Below are positions 36,431 to 44,658 of a DNA stretch of 64,000 nt, piece by piece. Source of the stretch: AP-15 sp963785565. Its GTDB lineage: Bacteria > Pseudomonadota > Alphaproteobacteria > ATCC43930 > CGMCC-115725. A program made the translations under genes and the position numbers. The notes beneath the pieces are model-generated. The model was not told the origin of the DNA, searched no databases, and was given only the letters and a program-made list of their open reading frames with translations. Every line of letters begins with the position of its first letter. The first letter of the stretch is position 1. The stretch is from assembly GCA_963785565.1 (NCBI GenBank), contig CAWAVV010000015.1, forward strand, positions 1-64,000, written 5' to 3'.

Positions 36431-36642
36431 TCTCCCTGCGAGTTGGAGTTCGTCGCCCCAATCGCGTGCGTGGCGATCGGTGTGAGGCCCCCCGCCGCCA
36501 CTACTACTCGCACCGAACGGCAGCATTTCGCTTTGGCGAGCCTTAATACGATAGCAGCGCCAGCGCTGAACGCCCGGAAGCGATGCCTTGACTGATTGAT
36601 ATGAGTGGCGTTCTCGATAGGACCCGAACTACCTGACCGCGG

Positions 36643-37617
36643 TTATTGTCCGTTTGGTGCGGATGCGTGGACGCGCCGCACGACCAGATCCGTCTGGGTC
36701 ATCATGACTTCGTTTTCCAGGAAAGACCATGGCGAACCGCCGGGTGTCAGCAGCCCACCCTCAAACCGGCGGCCGTGCCAATGACATTGCGCGACGCCGT
36801 CACGGACGTGGCCTTTGGTCAGCGACGCGCCTTCATGCGGGCAAATTCCCGGCCAAACCCTGACGCCGTCGCTCTCACGCTTGACCAGTAATTCCAAAAC
36901 TCCGACTTTGACGCTTTGGACGTCGTTCCCCCGAATTTCGGCAAGTGGGATCCGCGCTTCGGCGCAGCCAGAAGAGAACGCGCGGTCCGCCGGAAAGATG
37001 ACGTTATTGGTCAGGCGGTTTGAATTGGTGAAATCCGGACGATCCGTCGTAAAGCGAAAGCCGGCATCGCGCAGCGCCAAACGGCGCTCGCGGATATGCA
37101 CATTGTCTTCGATGTCCTGCACGATCTGCAATTTCATCAATCGTCTGTCGAGAAAATAATGCAACGGCCGAAAAATCCAGTGGCTGACGGTATACCACCG
37201 CCTAGTGACTCTGACCTTGCGATCGAGTTGTTCCAGGACAACGATTTGGTGAATGTAGAATATGCCCAAGATGGACATCGTCTGATAGAATAAATTCTTT
37301 GCAACCTTCGCGTTGGCGACCTGAATAAAAATCGGCAGGATGCCCCATTTGACCACGTTCACTGAAAACGTCTTTCCCGAAAAGACCTTGAACATGTCGT
37401 GATAAGTGTTGTGAACGTAGAGTCGATGAATTTCGTCATAGAAATTCCATTCCAGGTCATTGACATAACCCGGCACTTCGCTGGCGTATTCGTGGTCGGA
37501 GATCGAAGCGCCTGGATGCAACTTTATTAGCGAGCGCGCGAGACGCTCGGGGTGGACAAACAGCTCCACTTCAACGTCTGATGTTTCGCGTGTTTCGCCA
37601 CGGGAGTTAGACTCCAT
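36643..37617 (-). CDS. Rieske [2Fe-2S] protein with N-terminal SRPBCC-like domain (inverted domain order)
   Basis: This 324-residue protein carries a complete Rieske site at its C-terminal end: CPHEGASL and CHWHGRRFEGG (2 Cys, 2 His). Residues about 1-200 resemble the SRPBCC/START fold that forms the catalytic domain of ring-hydroxylating oxygenases: FSVNVVKWGILP, RVTRRWYTVSHWIFRPLHYF and EDNVHIRERRLALRDAGFRF. In standard oxygenase alpha subunits the Rieske domain comes first; here the order is reversed. The mononuclear iron ligands (D/E-x-x-H-x-x-x-x-H) are not obvious. ATG 37617 is preferred over TTG 37653. The gene is AT-richer than its neighbours. Substrate unknown. Confidence 0.7.
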   Translation of the reverse strand: MESNSRGETRETSDVEVELFVHPERLARSLIKLHPGASISDHEYASEVPGYVNDLEWNFYDEIHRLYVHNTYHDMFKVFSGKTFSVNVVKWGILPIFIQVANAKVAKNLFYQTMSILGIFYIHQIVVLEQLDRKVRVTRRWYTVSHWIFRPLHYFLDRRLMKLQIVQDIEDNVHIRERRLALRDAGFRFTTDRPDFTNSNRLTNNVIFPADRAFSSGCAEARIPLAEIRGNDVQSVKVGVLELLVKRESDGVRVWPGICPHEGASLTKGHVRDGVAQCHWHGRRFEGGLLTPGGSPWSFLENEVMMTQTDLVVRRVHASAPNGQ

Positions 37618-37689
37618 CGGTGGACACCAAGGTTCGCTGATTGGCCCCCCCAACCGACATTCTCCAGGTGAACTCAGGAACGGCTTGAA

Positions 37690-38103
37690 TTGATAGCAAT
37701 CGGCGGGGTTCCCGGCAAGTTATCGACGGGCTACGCAGTGCTTCCGGCGTTCCAGTCGTCGAAAACGACGTCCGATCCGGCGATCTGGCCATTCTATCTG
37801 GCATCCAGGCACACTCCTTCCGTCGTGATGACGCATCCGTCTGCCAGTTGCTACGCCGGGGCTGGCCTTGGTCGCAATCCATCGAGCAGCCGCAAAATCT
37901 CCCGGAATAACCGATATTCCCAGGATTCTCGGCCCGTTGGGCGTGATCTTCCGTTTCATTAGGGCGGCGCGCAACGAAATTCGATCGCAGCCACCCCCGT
38001 TTGCAGCCAAAAGGTCGGGTTGTTCTCCTCGCGAGGCTGCACCCGTTGCCTTATGTTCATCGAGGCGCACCCTCCCGCCGTCGCCTGTCGCATCTGACCC
38101 CAT
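37690..38103 (-). other. Degenerate coding-like sequence of unknown origin
   Basis: Several short frames look protein-like (LRAALMKRKITPNGPRILGI, QLADGCVITTEGVCLDAR, then NGQIAGSDVVFDDWNAGSTA) but are split by stops and frame changes. I cannot assign them. The stretch is wedged between the Rieske gene and the IS1380 remnant and is probably insertion debris. Confidence 0.35.
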
Positions 38104-38112
38104 CTTCTGGTC

Positions 38113-38440
38113 ACCCGGCGCGGGTGGCGCCCGCAGCCGGGGCGATGAGCATCAGGATATCTGCGATATCTACTGCGACACCGCGACCTCGGACAGCTGG
38201 AAGGCGACGCAGCGGCCGTGGCTGATGACTTTGGCGCCGATCTTGATCAGCTTCTCGCGCAGGCTGGGTCAGCGACGACGGTTCCGCCCTGGCGGCATCG
38301 CCAACGTCCGGATGAAGTTGCCGATGTTGTAGGCGATCGCATGAGGCTGAAGCCGGACGGCGTTGCGGCAAAGGACCGGCATGACAGCCGGGTCCACTTG
38401 ATCGCGCCCTTGCCCTCCTCACATGAGGGTCCGTCGCCTC
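38113..38440 (-). pseudogene. IS1380-family transposase C-terminal remnant
   Basis: On the minus strand the pieces GAIKWTRLSCRSFAA, YNIGNFIRTLAMP and LREKLIKIGAKVISHGRCVA followed by FQLSEVAV appear in that order in different frames. These are the conserved C-terminal segments of IS1380 transposases (GAIKWTRLSCRtFaaNaVRLQL...YNLGNFmRTLA...KLiKIGAKVvsHgRYvaFQmaEVAv). The catalytic core upstream is missing. The remnant ends about 50 bases before the intact methyltransferase gene. Confidence 0.7.
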
Positions 38441-38490
38441 AAAGCGCAATCATCGTTTTATCCGTAACTCTGGGAATTTCGGCGGGGTCA

Positions 38491-39168
38491 GTGACAGAAC
38501 GTAACGCCCAGTACAACCTCGCCAAGCCGGATTCGCTTTCGAACCGGGTGGCGACTCGGATGCGGACGCGAATGTTCGGCGCATTTATGCATGAGTTCGC
38601 GCCGCTTCCGTCCGAGACTATTTTGGATGTCGGCGTCACGTCCGACCGGAGCTACGTTTCGTCCAACTACCTGGAGGCGTTGTACCCCCACAAGGACCGC
38701 ATCACCGCGGCGGGTGTCGAAGATGCGAGCTTCCTGAAAACCCTGTATCCCGGCGTGACCTTCACATTCGCGAGTGCTCTGGATCTGCCGTTCGCAGACG
38801 GATCATTCGACCTGGTGCATTCCTCCGCCGTGCTGGAGCATGTCGGATCGTTCCGAAACCAGTCGAAGATGGTTGAGGAGTGCCTTCGTGTGGCGCGGCG
38901 CGGCGTTTGCATCACCACCCCGAATCGTTGGTTCCCGGTCGAGTTCCATACCCAACTGCCGCTGATCCATTGGCTACCAAAGCCGCTGTGCCGAGCAATC
39001 CTTCGCAAATTGGGCTATGCGTTCTTTGCCGATGAAAGCAACCTCAATCTGATGACCGAGGCCGAACTCCGCGGGGCCATTTCCAGGTATCCTGCTTGTA
39101 GGTACAGCCTTGCGTCAACGCGGCTTTGGGGTTGGACCTCCAACCTCGTCCTAATGGTCCACAAATGA
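38491..39168 (+). CDS. SAM-dependent methyltransferase (class I, methyltransf_11-like)
   Basis: This 225-residue protein starts at GTG 38491 (VTERNAQYNLAKPDSLSNRV); the dead copy at 36349 starts at the same codon, which supports this choice. Motif I is ETILDVGVTSDRSYVSSN, an unusual form in which the normal G-x-G-x-G is weak. FADGSFDLVHSSAVLEHVGS is the classic motif IV region, and VCITTPNRWFPVEFHTQLPL follows. It probably methylates a sugar or lipid intermediate of this locus. Confidence 0.82.
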   Translation: MTERNAQYNLAKPDSLSNRVATRMRTRMFGAFMHEFAPLPSETILDVGVTSDRSYVSSNYLEALYPHKDRITAAGVEDASFLKTLYPGVTFTFASALDLPFADGSFDLVHSSAVLEHVGSFRNQSKMVEECLRVARRGVCITTPNRWFPVEFHTQLPLIHWLPKPLCRAILRKLGYAFFADESNLNLMTEAELRGAISRYPACRYSLASTRLWGWTSNLVLMVHK

Positions 39169-39295
39169 AATTGGGATGGCTCTCAATGCCGCGCGCACCA
39201 TGAACGCGATCGAGGCTCTCAGTCGTGATCTCCCGATTTGCTTCGTCGTCAAAGACCGTCCGCCGGCTCGGTGCCCGATGGTGTACTGTCCGCGG

Positions 39296-40279
39296 CTAGC
39301 TCCGAGTGATCACGACCGAACCGTCGAAGTCGAAGCTGAAATCCATCTCATGAACGCCGGCTTCGGTCATCACCGAGCGCAACCTTCGGCGGTCATGCGT
39401 GTGAAACAGCAGGAAGCCGCTCCCACCGGCGCCCACCAGTTTACCCCCGGTTGCACCACCGCGAGCGAGCGCAAGCTCATACAGTTGGTCGATCCGGCCG
39501 CTGCTCATACCCGACGAACGCGTCCGCTTACGCAGCCAGTGCTGATGCATCAGCTCGCCAAAGCGGGAGGTGTCGCCGGCCTCCAACGCACCTTTGATCT
39601 GATAACCGAGCTCCTTGACGAAATGCAGGCCCTCCAGCATCTCGGCGTCGCCTCGCAAGGATTTCTGTTGCTGATCCTGCAGCAGCACGTTGGCTTGTCG
39701 CGTATAGCCGACGAAAAACAGCATCAGTGAATCGCGCAGCTCGTGAAGCTTGGCTTCGCCGATCCGCAGCGGGGTGACCACAGCGGCATCATCGGGCCGA
39801 TATTCCTGGCAGGTCAGCCCACCATAGGCGGCAATATAATGATCCTGCTTGCCGACCGGCTCGCCGAGACGGTTCATTTCGATCTCGATCGCCTCGCAGG
39901 CCAGGGTCTCGGCGTCTACCGGCTGCCGCTTATAGGCATGCATCGCGTGCATCAACCCGACGAGAAAACTGCCCGACGAGCCGAGGCCCGTCCCGGCAGG
40001 CACGTCGGCGACGCTGACGATTTCAATACCGCGCTCTATTTTGTGAAAGCGGAGCGCCTCGCGCAGCAGCGGGTGGCGAATGCCGTCATAACTCTCGGCA
40101 TGCTCAAATTCGGAGTACTTCAAAAAATAGCCGTCGAAGAAACTGCGATTAACGGTGATGTAGACATATTTATCGATCGCGGCGGAGATCACGAACCCGC
40201 CGAACTCGCGGTAATAGGACGGCAGGTCGGTGCCGCCCCCGCCGATCGAAATGCGCAGTGGCGTGCGGGTTATGATCAT
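39296..40279 (-). CDS. GHMP kinase, D-glycero-alpha-D-manno-heptose 7-phosphate kinase-like
   Basis: This 327-residue kinase has an N-terminal TPLRISIGGGGTDLPSYYRE and the ATP-binding loop PAGTGLGSSGSFLVGLMHA, plus the C-terminal KLVGAGGSGFLLF glycine motif. This combination is typical of HddA-type kinases of GDP-D-glycero-alpha-D-manno-heptose synthesis and related sugar kinases. Its start overlaps the nucleotidyltransferase stop (ATGA), so the two are translationally coupled. With the partner genes upstream it probably supplies an activated heptose or similar sugar for surface glycan. Confidence 0.85.
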   Translation of the reverse strand: MIITRTPLRISIGGGGTDLPSYYREFGGFVISAAIDKYVYITVNRSFFDGYFLKYSEFEHAESYDGIRHPLLREALRFHKIERGIEIVSVADVPAGTGLGSSGSFLVGLMHAMHAYKRQPVDAETLACEAIEIEMNRLGEPVGKQDHYIAAYGGLTCQEYRPDDAAVVTPLRIGEAKLHELRDSLMLFFVGYTRQANVLLQDQQQKSLRGDAEMLEGLHFVKELGYQIKGALEAGDTSRFGELMHQHWLRKRTRSSGMSSGRIDQLYELALARGGATGGKLVGAGGSGFLLFHTHDRRRLRSVMTEAGVHEMDFSFDFDGSVVITRS

Positions 40280-41016
40280 GACCGTTCTCCGCGCGATTGC
40301 TGCCGAAGAAACATTTCGGTTTCGTGAATCCCGGCCGGCGACCCGATTTCGTAGAAGCGCTCGTGAACCTCGAAACCGGCGAGAACACCGCGGCGCACCA
40401 GGTCTCGATAGAGATCAGCCAGGTCGAAAACGCTGTTCGCCATACATTCATGCACAACGCTCGCAGCGAGAATGCCCAGACCGTAGTCGATATGGAGCAT
40501 CGCCGGCGTTCTATCGACTTTGTCGTAACCACGGATCACGCCGTCGACGAATTCGACGTTGCTGGTGTCCCACCGCCCGGCGTTGCGAAACACCGTCATC
40601 AGCGCGGGCATCCCGGCGCCTTCGAACGCTTGCTGGATCGGGGCAAACGGGGTCGGCAAGTAACTGTCGCCATACATCACGAAGAACCGGTCACCCAGCA
40701 ACGGCAATGCTTTGCGGAGCGCGCCGCCCGTGCCCAGCAGCCTGTCCCCGTCAAGGGAGTACCGCACATTGCAGCCGAAGGTTCCACCATCGCCGACATA
40801 TGCCTCGATTTGCTCACCCAAATAGCCTGCGCAGATGACAATTTCGCTAATGCCTTGGTGAACCAGAAGCCGCAGCTGGTGAGCGACGAACGGCTCGCCC
40901 GCGACCTCGATCATCGATTTCGGTGTGGTAATCGTGGCCGGCCGAAGCCGAGTCGCCAACCCGCCTGCCAGCAAAGCCAAAGCCGGCCGGCGCTCAGATC
41001 CGGCCGGCTCTGGCAT
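40276..41016 (-). CDS. Sugar-1-phosphate nucleotidyltransferase (HddC-like)
   Basis: This 246-residue protein has the pyrophosphorylase signature LLAGGLATRLRPATITTPKS, followed by MIEVAGEPFVAHQLRLLV and the metal-binding VMYGDSYLPT. It lacks extra C-terminal domains, like HddC and RmlA-type enzymes of this length. It should activate a sugar 1-phosphate with a nucleotide triphosphate. It overlaps the epimerase gene upstream by 23 bases and the kinase gene downstream by 4 bases, which marks a tight operon. Confidence 0.86.
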   Translation of the reverse strand: MPEPAGSERRPALALLAGGLATRLRPATITTPKSMIEVAGEPFVAHQLRLLVHQGISEIVICAGYLGEQIEAYVGDGGTFGCNVRYSLDGDRLLGTGGALRKALPLLGDRFFVMYGDSYLPTPFAPIQQAFEGAGMPALMTVFRNAGRWDTSNVEFVDGVIRGYDKVDRTPAMLHIDYGLGILAASVVHECMANSVFDLADLYRDLVRRGVLAGFEVHERFYEIGSPAGIHETEMFLRQQSRGERS

Positions 41017-41989
41017 CCTCGATCAGCGCCAGCAGCGAGACGCGCAACGCCTCGCGGCTGCCGCGACGGCAGGTCCAGCCAAGGCGGCGAATCCGGTCGG
41101 TGTTGAGTCGCACCACAGGGACGTCGCCCTTCCAGCCGCGATCTCCACCCGAATATTCAAAGCGCGGCGCAGCCGGCAAACCCAGGCATTCGACCGCAAG
41201 CTCGGCGATCTCGGCAACGGTGATGTAGTCGCCGGTCGCTACGTTGTAGGTATCGAAATCGCCAGGTGAATAACGCGCGGCGTGCAGCACGGCGGCGACG
41301 ATGTCGGAGACGTGGATGTACGATTTGCTTTGGCTGCCGTCTCCCATGACGGCGAGCCGGGTCGGGTCGGCGAGCAGCCGCCGGACAAAGTCGAAGCCGA
41401 CGCCATGGGTCTGCCGCGGGCCAACCACATTGGCAAAACGAAACGCGCAGCCGGTGAGACCGAACATCGCGCAGTAAGCGGCGATCAACGCCTCGCCCGC
41501 CAGCTTGCTCGCGCCGTAGGTCGAGATCGGCAGCAACGGCCCGTAATCCTCATGCGCCTCCAGCGTGCCGAGATCGCCGTAGACCCCGCTGCCCGACGCA
41601 TACAATATGCGGCGCGCCCCGATCCGGCGCATTGCCTCGACCACATTGTTGGTCAGCAAGCTTCCCTGATAGAAATCGACTTCCGGCTCGGTCGCCGCGC
41701 GCGCGATATCCGGGTTCGAGGCGAGGTGAATGACGACGTCGTGCCCGGCCATCGCTTCTGCGAGCGGGCGCAGATCACCGACATCGCCCCGCACCACCCG
41801 CAGTCGCCGATCGTCCAAATGCCGTTCGCTGTGCCATTCCCGGCCCGACGAGAAATTATCGAGCAGCGTGACCGCAGCAACGCTGGGGTCGCCGAGCAAA
41901 TGGTCAACGAAGTGGCTGCCGATAAAGCCGGCGCCGCCGACAATAAAATAACGATCGCCGAGGTCGGGGCGGTTAACTAACTCGGACAT
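40994..41989 (-). CDS. NAD-dependent epimerase/dehydratase (extended SDR)
   Basis: This 331-residue sugar-nucleotide epimerase has FIVGGAGFIGSHFVDHLLGD (NAD-binding), HLASNPDIARA, the catalytic YGASK with an upstream Ser (ASGSGVYGD), and NVVGPRQTHGVGFDF. It is the first gene of the epimerase-nucleotidyltransferase-kinase operon. Its product may be a GDP- or UDP-sugar for the polysaccharide; the exact reaction cannot be told from sequence. Confidence 0.87.
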   Translation of the reverse strand: MSELVNRPDLGDRYFIVGGAGFIGSHFVDHLLGDPSVAAVTLLDNFSSGREWHSERHLDDRRLRVVRGDVGDLRPLAEAMAGHDVVIHLASNPDIARAATEPEVDFYQGSLLTNNVVEAMRRIGARRILYASGSGVYGDLGTLEAHEDYGPLLPISTYGASKLAGEALIAAYCAMFGLTGCAFRFANVVGPRQTHGVGFDFVRRLLADPTRLAVMGDGSQSKSYIHVSDIVAAVLHAARYSPGDFDTYNVATGDYITVAEIAELAVECLGLPAAPRFEYSGGDRGWKGDVPVVRLNTDRIRRLGWTCRRGSREALRVSLLALIEDARAGRI

Positions 41990-42098
41990 CGGCGTCGATT
42001 ATGAAGGTCCGTCACCAGGCACGTCTTTATGTGGTTTGCGACGGCGACGCAAGCGACCGCGTTGCGACCGGTTCCGATCACAGAATTCGGCCCGCTGG

Positions 42099-43616
42099 TC
42101 ACGGCTTGAATGCAAAGGGAGCGAAAACGGAGAGCGCCCGGCGGACTTCCATCGGCGAGCCGATGCTCCACACCTTGTGGATCAACAGCACATAGTGGCT
42201 GGCCAGAATGCCGAGCACACACAAGCCCACAGCCGCGATGCGCAGCCGCTTGCGCCACGCTTCGGACAACTCGGCCGCGGTCACAGAAACGGAACGATAT
42301 CCGACGATCGCGGCCAATGTCATGAACGGCGCCAAGTCGAAGCGGTAGCGCAGGGCAAGACCACTCGCCATAAGTATCAGCGCGACAGCCGAGGCGTTAC
42401 CGATCAGCGCCAGGCGCAGAATCGCCACGCTGTCGGCCGGCAGCCGCGGCCTCCACCAGAGGCGGTAAAGGCCGATGCCGGCGAGGAGGATGGTGAGCGG
42501 GTTGGTCAGGAGCGGGATGATCGGCGGCGCCTCGATGGCGACGAACCGGGCCTGAAGATAAGCCCCGAACGGCGGCACGCTCTTCAGCACATAGGGAATG
42601 CCGGTCGCATAATAGAGCGCTCCGATCCACATCCGGCCGAGGTTCAAATCCCCGTAATTCTCAAGCGCGGCAAGACGAGTGGGATTATGCCGAATCCAGT
42701 AGTTGTAATGGAAATCGCCGAAAGTCAGCGGATTGCCCCAGCGTTCGAAATTGACCACGCCAACCGCAATGCCAAGGATCCCGAGCACGGCGACCGGCCA
42801 AAAGACAGACCGGTCACACAACAGCGCCGCTATCGCCGTCCCAATGCCTCTCGGCTTCGCCGGCAATCGCCGCTCGCCTTCATGCCGGCGCCACGCTGTC
42901 CACATGACCAAGAGCCCGGTGCCGAGATACAGGGCCACGCCGATCGTTGGCCGGGTATTGATCGCCAGCCCGGCAAGAACCGCCATCGAAACCAGATCGC
43001 GGCTGCGAAGTCCGCCCCCGCCAAGAGCAGCCCGCAGGACGATCAAGTTGAACGCGGCGGCCATGGCCGCCGACCACAAAATCGGCTCCTGATAGATATA
43101 GGCGGTTCCAAGAATATAGAGCTGCGGCCCGCTGAACACCGTCGCCGCCGCCATCACGGTGAGAGCCCAAGGCAGCCGGCTCTCAGGCGGGAGGCTGTTA
43201 TGGGCAATCAGCAGCATCCGCAATTGCAGGGCAACAAAGATGACCACTGCCGTCAAACAGGAAACCCGCGCGAGCTCGACCGTCGCAACATTGGTGAAAG
43301 GCATTGCCACAAGTCGCAGCAGCGCGGGAAATATGCCGAAATACGAGTATGTCTTTCCGTTCCGGGTGAACGCTTCGTAATCAATCACGCTGCGATCGAC
43401 GGTGAATTCGCCGTGCAGCAGATGCACCAACATGTTGTCGAAGACTCGGCTGAACATCTCCGGCGCAAAAAGCTCGAAGGTGCCGTTGCTCAGCAGAAAC
43501 AGGTAATAGACGGCGATAACGGCGACCAGACCGGCAAAAACCGGCCGACGGGACAGCAACGCGCCGACCAGCTCCCCGTCATCGACCGGGGCAGCGTGGA
43601 AATCAGATCTCACCAT
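42099..43616 (-). CDS. Polytopic membrane protein, probable glycosyltransferase
   Basis: This 505-residue protein has about ten hydrophobic segments. The N-terminal part (LLHGEFTVDRSVIDYEAFTR, NGKTYSYFGIFPALLRL) forms an acidic extracytoplasmic loop of the type seen in GT39/GT-C enzymes, followed by NTRPTIGVALYLGTGL. It resembles uncharacterised membrane glycosyltransferases of capsule or O-antigen loci but has no motif that fixes the family. ATG 43616. It closes the polysaccharide region. Confidence 0.65.
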   Translation of the reverse strand: MVRSDFHAAPVDDGELVGALLSRRPVFAGLVAVIAVYYLFLLSNGTFELFAPEMFSRVFDNMLVHLLHGEFTVDRSVIDYEAFTRNGKTYSYFGIFPALLRLVAMPFTNVATVELARVSCLTAVVIFVALQLRMLLIAHNSLPPESRLPWALTVMAAATVFSGPQLYILGTAYIYQEPILWSAAMAAAFNLIVLRAALGGGGLRSRDLVSMAVLAGLAINTRPTIGVALYLGTGLLVMWTAWRRHEGERRLPAKPRGIGTAIAALLCDRSVFWPVAVLGILGIAVGVVNFERWGNPLTFGDFHYNYWIRHNPTRLAALENYGDLNLGRMWIGALYYATGIPYVLKSVPPFGAYLQARFVAIEAPPIIPLLTNPLTILLAGIGLYRLWWRPRLPADSVAILRLALIGNASAVALILMASGLALRYRFDLAPFMTLAAIVGYRSVSVTAAELSEAWRKRLRIAAVGLCVLGILASHYVLLIHKVWSIGSPMEVRRALSVFAPFAFKP

Positions 43617-43815
43617 GCTCCCGTCAGCCCTATACGGGGTTGATTGACAAACCGGAAATGGCAGCTCGACGGAGTGCTGCCGCGTCGGGACACAGGCTTA
43701 TGACGTCCCCCGATATTGCCGCTCGGGGCCGCTGAGCGGCGCTGCCTTCGGCCAGGGATGTTGACCGGGCAGGATACCGGCGCAAGTTCCGCCCACGCGA
43801 TGCGAGCGAGCCAGC

Positions 43816-44544
43816 CTACGGCGTATGCTTCGACAGGAACTCCTTGACACGGGCTTTTGCCGGCGTCAGCGCTGGTTCGGTCTTCCACTCCGGGATGAAC
43901 TCGCAGTTCGGCAGCAGCTTCGAGAGCTCCTCCGAAATCGGCCAAGGATGCGCCTCGTCGTTGCCTGCCAAAACCATGCACGGCGTTCGCACCGTCTTTA
44001 CGAAATCGTGGTCGGCGCAATAGACGAAGCCCGGGGCGTAGAGGTTCCGGCAGAACGCGTCGAGCACCGGCTGGGTGGCTTCTGGGTGGTCGGTCAGCGT
44101 TTCGGCCCAGCCGTCGAACCGGGCGGGGCGGCCGGGCGCCATCGGGCCGACGCGTCCGATCGGCTGCGCCAGAACCGCGCTGGCGATGCGCTCGGGTTGC
44201 TTTTTGAGCATGTTGATGATGAACGAACCGCCGATGCACTGGCCGTAGAGATGGCATTTGTCGATGCCGAGGTGGTCGAGGAGGGCGATGTGATCGGCGG
44301 TATAATTATCCCATCCATCCTGGGCGGTTATCGGGGCGCGAGACTGGCCGCCGGCGTTGCGCTGATCCATCGCGACCACGCGGAAATTGGCCGCGAACTC
44401 TGTTGTGGGGTTGATCGGCGCGGAAGGCTGGCCCCAGACTGCGATCACCGACTGCAGGCCGGCGGGGGCGAAGGTGAGGATCGGGAACCCGCGGCCGAAC
44501 TCCTCGTAATAGATGTGAGCGCCGTGATGGTCAAAACTCGGCAT
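43816..44544 (-). CDS. Alpha/beta hydrolase with Cys at the nucleophile position
   Basis: This 242-residue alpha/beta-hydrolase fold protein has FAPAGLQSVIAVWGQ (oxyanion region), RVVAMDQRNAGGQSRAP, and the nucleophile elbow LYGQCIGGSF with Cys at about residue 103 in place of Ser. The acid is probably the Asp in VLAGNDEAHP. The segment where the catalytic His is expected (CEFIPEWKTEPALTPAKARV) has none, so activity may be altered. It lies 98 bases after the aldo/keto reductase gene on the same strand. The substrate is unknown. Confidence 0.82.
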   Translation of the reverse strand: MPSFDHHGAHIYYEEFGRGFPILTFAPAGLQSVIAVWGQPSAPINPTTEFAANFRVVAMDQRNAGGQSRAPITAQDGWDNYTADHIALLDHLGIDKCHLYGQCIGGSFIINMLKKQPERIASAVLAQPIGRVGPMAPGRPARFDGWAETLTDHPEATQPVLDAFCRNLYAPGFVYCADHDFVKTVRTPCMVLAGNDEAHPWPISEELSKLLPNCEFIPEWKTEPALTPAKARVKEFLSKHTP

Positions 44545-44658
44545 ATCGGCGTCCTTTCATGATGGAAGGCAAATTTGCCCAATCCCATTTCCCGGCAAGA
44601 CAGCCGGTATTCGCACCGCGGTCAATGCTGAACGCAACCAGCACCGGACATTCCGGGA

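Noticed and set aside
42036..43643. A 535-codon plus-strand open frame opposite the membrane glycosyltransferase
   Set aside because: Composition is rich in Arg, Gln and His with no hydrophobic pattern. The minus strand encodes a convincing polytopic membrane protein.
43816..44544. Homoserine O-acetyltransferase or PHA-synthase relationship because of the Cys elbow
   Set aside because: Length and remaining motifs fit a small generic alpha/beta hydrolase; neither family's other signatures are present.
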